From Catenisphaera adipataccumulans (GTDB lineage: Bacteria; Bacillota_I; Bacilli_A; Erysipelotrichales; Erysipelotrichaceae), in contig NZ_JACHHK010000006.1 of the NCBI RefSeq assembly GCF_014202755.1, positions 1 to 64,000 of the forward strand: 64,000 nucleotides of DNA. The letters are read 5' to 3'. The notes below the pieces were generated by a model, which saw nothing but the letters and a program-made list of their open reading frames with translations, had not been told where the DNA came from and did no database searches. A program made the position numbers and the translations under genes. Positions 59,667-64,000 of this stretch are shown here, in pieces. How positions within the stretch are numbered: position 1 is the stretch's first letter; every line of letters starts with the position of its first letter.

Positions 59667-60698
59667 ATGAATCGGAAAGTACTGCGTGCCCGGTGGCTTT
59701 TGATCCTTGCCTGTGCTGTCATGACTTGCTTCTGTTTCATGAAGCTGAATCAATCGTATGACCCGCTGGCACGTTATCAATATGCTACGGACAAAAACCG
59801 GAACGTGATCCTGAAATATCTGGATGAAGACGATATTGATTATATGATCTCGCAGCAGATCAAACCGGAAGAATACATGGATTTCATCAAGATCGACGGT
59901 TTTGATATTCACTATACAAAATACTATGAAACCGCAAAAGAAACCCGCGATGCGGATAATGAATATATCGTAAATTTCGTCAACCGCTATCAGACGAATT
60001 TTACACGGGATTCATTGGAAAAACTGCTGACAAATTATACCTATCAGGAACTGACATCTTTTTATGAAGAGGAAGTTTCCAAACAGAACAATCTGCATCT
60101 GATCGATGATCCAACAGATATGTATACGATATTGGATGCGGAACATTCTGTTTATCATTATGCGCCGTCCGATCTCACCACGGTCGGTTCGATCCAGCTG
60201 CGCAGTGAAGCGGCCAGCCACTTGGAAAAAATGGAAGCGGATTATAAGAAGATCTTTTCCAAAGATCTGGATGTCGTTTCAGGCTATCAATCGTATGAAA
60301 CGCTGGCCAATGCGTATCCAAGCGAACAGGAAGCCTACGGCGATCTCATCGATGAGATCGTGCTGCCGCCGGGACAAAACGAAGCGCAGTTGGGGTTTAC
60401 GATCGAACTGAGCGGTGCACAGAACTGGTATGAGCTCTGCGTGCAGAATAATAATGGCGGCATTGTTGATTATACGGCTGTTGAAGAGCAGCTGACCGAT
60501 GAACAAAAAGAAGAGATGATCTGGCTGGAGGAAAATGCGTATCGGTACGGATTTATCATCCGTTATCCAAGCGGAACAGAATCCGATACAAATATGCTGT
60601 ATCAGCCGTTCATCCTGCGATATGTGGGTATAGATGAAGCAAAAACCATGCACAGTTCACATGACTGCATGGAAACAGCTGATTTAGAAAACGAATAG
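59667..60698 (+). CDS. VanY-fold (M15B) membrane protein without zinc ligands
   Basis: 343 residues with an N-terminal signal anchor (about 8-28). The last 150 residues keep the D-Ala-D-Ala carboxypeptidase scaffold: S-G-Y-Q-S-Y-E-T, L-P-P-G-Q-N-E-A-Q-L-G-F-T-I-E-L-S, W-L-E-E-N-A-Y-R-Y-G-F-I-I-R-Y-P and P-F-I-L-R-Y-V-G. The zinc motif S-x-H-x-x-G-x-A-x-D reads N-E-A-Q-L-G-F-T-I-E, and the E-x-W-H site reads Q-P-F-I, so the two His and the Asp that hold zinc are all replaced. It is probably a non-catalytic binding protein. ATG 59667 is chosen over the ATG at 59646, which lies before the -10 box. Confidence 0.85.
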   Translation: MNRKVLRARWLLILACAVMTCFCFMKLNQSYDPLARYQYATDKNRNVILKYLDEDDIDYMISQQIKPEEYMDFIKIDGFDIHYTKYYETAKETRDADNEYIVNFVNRYQTNFTRDSLEKLLTNYTYQELTSFYEEEVSKQNNLHLIDDPTDMYTILDAEHSVYHYAPSDLTTVGSIQLRSEAASHLEKMEADYKKIFSKDLDVVSGYQSYETLANAYPSEQEAYGDLIDEIVLPPGQNEAQLGFTIELSGAQNWYELCVQNNNGGIVDYTAVEEQLTDEQKEEMIWLEENAYRYGFIIRYPSGTESDTNMLYQPFILRYVGIDEAKTMHSSHDCMETADLENE

Positions 60699-60709
60699 GG
60701 AGGCGGACT

Positions 60710-61180
60710 ATGAAAATCATTGTCGCCAGTGATTCACATGGACGGAATGATATTTTAGACAGGATACAGGAACAAAATCCGGATGCGGATCTGTATCTGC
60801 ACTGCGGTGATCTGGAAGACGATCCGATCCGATATCCGATGTGGACATTTGTGCAGGGGAACAATGACTTTTTTGGTACATTCGCGCGGCAGCGCGTTAT
60901 TCCGGTGCTCGGTCATAAGATCCTGCTGATCCATTCGGACCGCTGTTCTTATTTTCATCGTGAAGCGCATCTTTCGCGCATGGCAAAAATGGAAAGCTGC
61001 GATATCGTCTGTTACGGACATACGCATGTTTCACATATTGAAGTACTTGACCAGGTCTTTCTGCTGAATCCTGGATCTGTTGCCTGGCCGCGGGACGGCC
61101 GGGCGCCGAGCTATGCGGTGCTGGACCTGGATTACACCCGTTTTTCGGCCCGTTTGGTGTTTGAAGATGAGTGGGCATAA
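60710..61180 (+). CDS. YfcE/MJ0936-like metallophosphoesterase
   Basis: 156 residues. The metal-binding order is complete: D8-S-H10-G, H-C-G-D-L, G-N-N-D, I-H-S-D and C-Y-G-H-T-H. Family members usually have H-G-H at the fourth site, here H-S-D. They hydrolyse phosphodiesters; in Firmicutes they often sit beside the rdgB or rph genes, not seen here. The ATG follows AGGGAGGCGG. The gene is read from the VanY-like promoter or its own, and ends in a bidirectional hairpin. Confidence 0.9.
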   Translation: MKIIVASDSHGRNDILDRIQEQNPDADLYLHCGDLEDDPIRYPMWTFVQGNNDFFGTFARQRVIPVLGHKILLIHSDRCSYFHREAHLSRMAKMESCDIVCYGHTHVSHIEVLDQVFLLNPGSVAWPRDGRAPSYAVLDLDYTRFSARLVFEDEWA

Positions 61181-61203
61181 AAAAAGCGCCGTACGGCGTT
61201 TTC
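61179..61203. terminator. Bidirectional terminator between phosphoesterase and tRNA-Arg
   Basis: The palindrome CGCCGTACGGCG flanked by A residues on the left and T residues on the right. Confidence 0.75.
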
Positions 61204-61209
61204 TGCGAA

Positions 61210-61286
61210 TGGCGTCCTCGGGGGGATTCGAACCCTCGACCGATCGCTTAGAAGGCGATTGCTCTATCCAACTGAGCTACGAGGAC
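61210..61286 (-). tRNA. tRNA-Arg (anticodon TCT)
   Basis: On the minus strand: acceptor GTCCTCG (61286 down) pairs with CGAGGAC (61220 down to 61214), followed by discriminator G and an encoded CCA (61212 down to 61210). The anticodon loop CTTCTAA gives TCT, reading AGA and AGG. D-arm and T-arm (GGTTCGAATCC) are regular. Confidence 0.95.
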
Positions 61287-61336
61287 AGCACAGCTATTAT
61301 AGCAAACGTTTTTTTAAATTTCAACGAGGAAAGAAT

Positions 61337-62089
61337 ATGAACAAAAAAGGATATGAATTTGTGGGATGGTACATCGATCCCGAGTGTACGAAGCGCATCA
61401 ATCCGGGCGGAATTTTACCTCGTGTTACGACTTTATATGACAAATGGATCCCCTCTTGGTATCCGATCCGCTATGAGATGCACGGCGGCATCAACAGCCG
61501 TAAAAATCCAAAGTATGTCACCTGCGAGGCGCCGGAGCTGGAACTCTATCCGCCGACGTATCCCGGCAAGATCTTTGAAGGCTGGTATTATCAAGGGGAA
61601 CCCATCTATGCGATCCCGGCCGGGACGACCGAGGCGATGAACATCGAGGCAAGGTTTTCCGATCCCTGTGAGGTATGTTTTGAGACGTACGGCGGCGGCC
61701 GGATCGATCCAAAACACATTAATACCGACCGCTATTTGGAACCTTTCCCGCATCCGATGCGTATGGGACATGCATTTGCCGGCTGGTATTGGGATGAAGA
61801 ATACCGTTTTCCGTTTTCATTTGATCAAAAGATCTACAACGACTGCACGCTGTATGCCAAATGGACCGCGGATGTATTCACCATTCAGTATCATTTGGAC
61901 GGAGGCTACAATGCCCGCAGCAATCCATCCCGCTATACGATGAATCAGAACATTACCTTGAAACCAGCCTGGAAGCCGGGCTTCACATTTAAAGGCTGGG
62001 TCAATCAGTGGCATCGGCCGGTGAAGGAGCTGGGCGGAAATGTGCAGGGAGACTTGGTCCTGACAGCCATTTTTGAACCCAAGGAATAA
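61337..62089 (+). CDS. InlB B-repeat (Flg_new) protein without a signal peptide
   Basis: 250 residues made almost entirely of four Listeria-Bacteroides (InlB B-type) repeats of about 65 residues. Each ends in a G-x-x-F-x-G-W-Y/V unit: Y-E-F-V-G-W-Y, K-I-F-E-G-W-Y, H-A-F-A-G-W-Y, F-T-F-K-G-W-V, with Y-A-K-W / I-E-A-R-F / T-A-I-F strands between. Such repeats normally sit on the outside of cells, but the mature start M-N-K-K-G-Y-E-F-V-G has no signal peptide, and no sorting motif or membrane helix ends the protein. ATG 61337 follows GAGGAAAG. The longer frame upstream runs through the tRNA and is rejected. Confidence 0.85.
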   Translation: MNKKGYEFVGWYIDPECTKRINPGGILPRVTTLYDKWIPSWYPIRYEMHGGINSRKNPKYVTCEAPELELYPPTYPGKIFEGWYYQGEPIYAIPAGTTEAMNIEARFSDPCEVCFETYGGGRIDPKHINTDRYLEPFPHPMRMGHAFAGWYWDEEYRFPFSFDQKIYNDCTLYAKWTADVFTIQYHLDGGYNARSNPSRYTMNQNITLKPAWKPGFTFKGWVNQWHRPVKELGGNVQGDLVLTAIFEPKE

Positions 62090-62090
62090 A

Positions 62091-62119
62091 TTGATTCTTA
62101 TGGGGCATTGTGATAGAAT
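62091..62119 (+). promoter_or_regulatory. Promoter of the DUF3196-like gene and tig
   Basis: TTGATT (62091-62096), a 17-nt spacer, and an extended -10 TGaTAGAAT (62111-62119). Confidence 0.75.
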
Positions 62120-62143
62120 GTTTATGTTTCGCCAGGAGGAATT

Positions 62144-62872
62144 TTGAATCCATATTATACTTCTCTGATACAGGAAATCGATCGTCAGATCGAACAGAAA
62201 AAATATGACCGGGCGCTGGAAATGATCCAGGCTGAACAGGATCTGCCGTACGTTCCGCAGGACGCGGCGGATGCGCTGGAGGAAAGACGCAAAGATTGTA
62301 TTGCGAATTTCGATCCGCCGCATAAAGATCCGGACTTAGAGTCATTGATCCACGGCAATGTGCATCAGCAGGAATATGCGGTGACATTGATGAAATCGGT
62401 CAATCTGCGCCAATATGAACAAGAAGTACAATATTTGTTGGATTCAGAGGTCCTTACGGATGAAATCAAGGGAGAACTGATCGAAGAGCTGATGGAACAG
62501 CGGATCGATCATTCTTTTACGATGAAAAAATCCGGATTGGATGTTACGTTTGTTCCGGACCTGATCCCTTCCGCAGAAGAGGATGAAACACTGGTCCAGA
62601 CAAACCGCATTTTCGAAGAATGGTTCGGAAACGACAATCCGACGTTTGAGCGTTTCTGCAAACGGCTCCTGGAACAGGAGCGGCTGGAAAACCGGCCGTT
62701 TGATTTTACTGATGTCGAGCCGCTGTCGATCGCTGCAGCGATCGTCCGTCTGGTGGCGGAATCATTCGGACAATCCGAGGAGTATGCAGCCTTCTTAAAA
62801 ATACACCAGCTGCAAAATATAGTGGAACAGCCACTACTGATTGAAAGACGAGGAGACAATCATGAAAAGTAA
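62144..62872 (+). CDS. DUF3196-like helical protein upstream of tig
   Basis: 242 residues, acidic and all-helical, starting with TTG after CAGGAGGA. The first 35 residues form a helix pair (I-D-R-Q-I-E-Q-K-K-Y-D-R-A-L), and the C-terminal half has I-A-A-A-I-V-R-L-V-A-E-S-F-G. It resembles DUF3196 proteins, including a mycoplasma homologue that I recall lying beside the trigger-factor gene. The function is unknown; the tight link to tig (an 11-base overlap) suggests a role at the ribosome or in folding, by inference only. Confidence 0.78.
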   Translation: MNPYYTSLIQEIDRQIEQKKYDRALEMIQAEQDLPYVPQDAADALEERRKDCIANFDPPHKDPDLESLIHGNVHQQEYAVTLMKSVNLRQYEQEVQYLLDSEVLTDEIKGELIEELMEQRIDHSFTMKKSGLDVTFVPDLIPSAEEDETLVQTNRIFEEWFGNDNPTFERFCKRLLEQERLENRPFDFTDVEPLSIAAAIVRLVAESFGQSEEYAAFLKIHQLQNIVEQPLLIERRGDNHEK

Positions 62873-64000
62873 TTGGACATTGAAAGAGCATTCAACCGGC
62901 GAATTGGAAGTCGTAGTTGACGGTGAAGATTGGAAAAAAGCACAGAAAAAATCATTCAACAAATTTAAGAAGAATATCAACGTGAAAGGATTCCGTCCGG
63001 GACAGGTTCCTGACGCATTGATCCGCGCTCAGGTATCCAAGGAAAGCTTGTATCAGATGGCTGTGGATGAAATTGCCAACGATGCATTGGTCTTCGGTAT
63101 TCAGGAACAGAAACTGGAAATCGTTGCGCGCCCGGTCATGGATTATAAAGATGCCAGCGATGAGCAGGTAACACTGGTTTTTGACTGCACGGTCACACCG
63201 GAAGTAAAACTGGGAGAATATAAAGGACTGGATATCCACAAAGAAGAAGTCAATGTCACGGACGAGGACGTTGATAAAGAATTGGAGCGCGTTCAGGACC
63301 GCTATGCCGACTGGGTGCTGCGTGAAGAAGGCGAAGCTGCTGAAGACGGCGACCAGGTGACGATCGATTTCGTCGGTAAAAAAGACGGGGAGGCCTTCGA
63401 AGGCGGATCCGGAGAGGATTATCCGCTGGAACTGGGTTCCGGTACATTCATCCCGGGCTTTGAAGAACAGCTGGTCGGCGTCAAATCAGGTGATGTCAAA
63501 GATGTGAATGTAACATTCCCGAAAGAATACCAGGCTGAAGACCTGGCCGGACAGGATGCAACCTTTACGGTCACGGTACATGATATCAAATATAAAGATC
63601 GTCCGGAAATCAATGATGATCTGATCAAACAGCTGAAGCGTGACGGCGTGGAAACGGTCGAAAAGTTTAAAGAAGTCACTAAGGAAGAATTGACCAAACA
63701 GCGTGAGAATCAGGCAGAGGAAAACTTTACCAACGAGATCCTGACTGCGATCACGGATAATGCGACGGTCGAAATTCCGGAAGTGATGATCGACAACGAA
63801 GTCAATAACATGTTCCAGGATATGGATCGTCGGATGCAGAGCAGCGGCTTCACGATGAAGCAGTATCTGCAGGCCATGAACCAGACCGAAGAGGATATTC
63901 GCAAACAGCTGCGTCCGGATGCTGAAAAGAAGGTCAAAGCAAACCTGGTCCTGGATGCCATCGTCAAAGCCGAAAATATTGAAATCGACGATGAGGCGGT
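62862..64000 (+). CDS. tig: Trigger factor (partial, runs off the window)
   Basis: 379 complete codons are present, and the frame is still open at the right edge. It is the ribosome-bound chaperone and peptidyl-prolyl isomerase. The N-terminal ribosome-binding domain has the signature G-F-R-P-G-Q-V-P near residue 44. The FKBP-like domain (about 155-245) has G-D-Q-V-T-I-D-F-V-G and L-G-S-G-T-F-I-P-G-F-E-E-Q-L. The helical C-terminal arms begin near residue 250. The ATG follows GAGGAGAC, inside the end of the upstream gene. Confidence 0.96.
   Translation, partial: MKSNWTLKEHSTGELEVVVDGEDWKKAQKKSFNKFKKNINVKGFRPGQVPDALIRAQVSKESLYQMAVDEIANDALVFGIQEQKLEIVARPVMDYKDASDEQVTLVFDCTVTPEVKLGEYKGLDIHKEEVNVTDEDVDKELERVQDRYADWVLREEGEAAEDGDQVTIDFVGKKDGEAFEGGSGEDYPLELGSGTFIPGFEEQLVGVKSGDVKDVNVTFPKEYQAEDLAGQDATFTVTVHDIKYKDRPEINDDLIKQLKRDGVETVEKFKEVTKEELTKQRENQAEENFTNEILTAITDNATVEIPEVMIDNEVNNMFQDMDRRMQSSGFTMKQYLQAMNQTEEDIRKQLRPDAEKKVKANLVLDAIVKAENIEIDDEA

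Noticed and set aside
61259-61336. A longer N-terminus for the InlB-repeat protein, which could supply a signal peptide
   Set aside because: The segment runs through the tRNA-Arg gene, has no ribosome site, and is not hydrophobic.

Overview
The window reads as a stretch of chromosome from a low-to-moderate G+C Gram-positive, anaerobic or fermentative Firmicute. The best guess is an Erysipelotrichia-like lineage. This rests on gene content and was not tested by a search: SUF genes in the order C-D-S-U-B, a separately encoded Na+-pumping oxaloacetate decarboxylase, an FprA-type flavodiiron protein, butyrate kinase, RNase HIII, MutS2, a DUF3196-like gene next to trigger factor, and a type VII (WXG100/EssC) secretion locus. 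Shine-Dalgarno sites are strong and sigma-A promoters are easy to read. There are four tRNA genes (Leu-CAA, Thr-CGT, Ser-GGA, Arg-TCT), and no rRNA, CRISPR, IS element or prophage.

Layout. 1-2.4 kb: tRNA-Leu, a candidate structured RNA with its own promoter and terminator, an orphan single-pass membrane protein, tRNA-Thr. 2.4-6.7 kb: proC, an O-antigen-ligase-like protein, an M23 peptidase and an RsmF-type rRNA methyltransferase. 6.7-16.9 kb: flavodiiron protein (minus), transaldolase-like aldolase, clpB under two CIRCE operators, sirtuin, split chromate transporter, CPA2-type antiporter, tRNA-Ser, HAD phosphatase, rho (minus). 17-27.3 kb: a biotin and sodium block (oxaloacetate decarboxylase alpha, gamma, biotin carrier and beta; DUF1284; butyrate kinase; an acetyltransferase-membrane fusion; pyruvate carboxylase; birA). 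27.5-29.4 kb: two orphan membrane proteins.

29.5-38.7 kb is the most distinctive part: one tightly packed operon for a compact, divergent type VII secretion system. It encodes an FHA protein, an EssB-sized kinase-like membrane protein, a beta-rich protein, a short EssC ATPase, an EsaB/YukD ubiquitin-like protein, two WXG100-type proteins, a 53-residue small protein, a probable substrate and a DUF4176 protein. Canonical EsaA and EssA are not visible. The phosphothreonine-binding (FHA) domains together with a kinase fold that keeps several catalytic residues suggest a phospho-regulated variant.

38.7-49.6 kb: tandem parvulin-like foldases (minus), the SUF operon followed by an SGNH hydrolase and an orphan, an HD phosphohydrolase and cspA (minus), and a long cytoplasmic LRR protein. 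49.7-64 kb: aarF/ubiB-like kinase, lspA, rluD-type synthase, rhomboid, a frameshifted dCMP deaminase, rnhC (minus), cvpA, mutS2, uvrC, a VanY-fold protein that has lost its zinc ligands, a YfcE-like phosphoesterase, tRNA-Arg (minus), an InlB-repeat protein without a signal peptide, a DUF3196-like protein, and trigger factor running off the right edge.

Regulatory features that recur: several genes have a -10 box 6 or 7 nt before the ATG and no Shine-Dalgarno (candidate leaderless mRNAs), and the type VII promoter is interleaved with an opposing promoter. All functions come from reading motifs by eye; no homology search was run.
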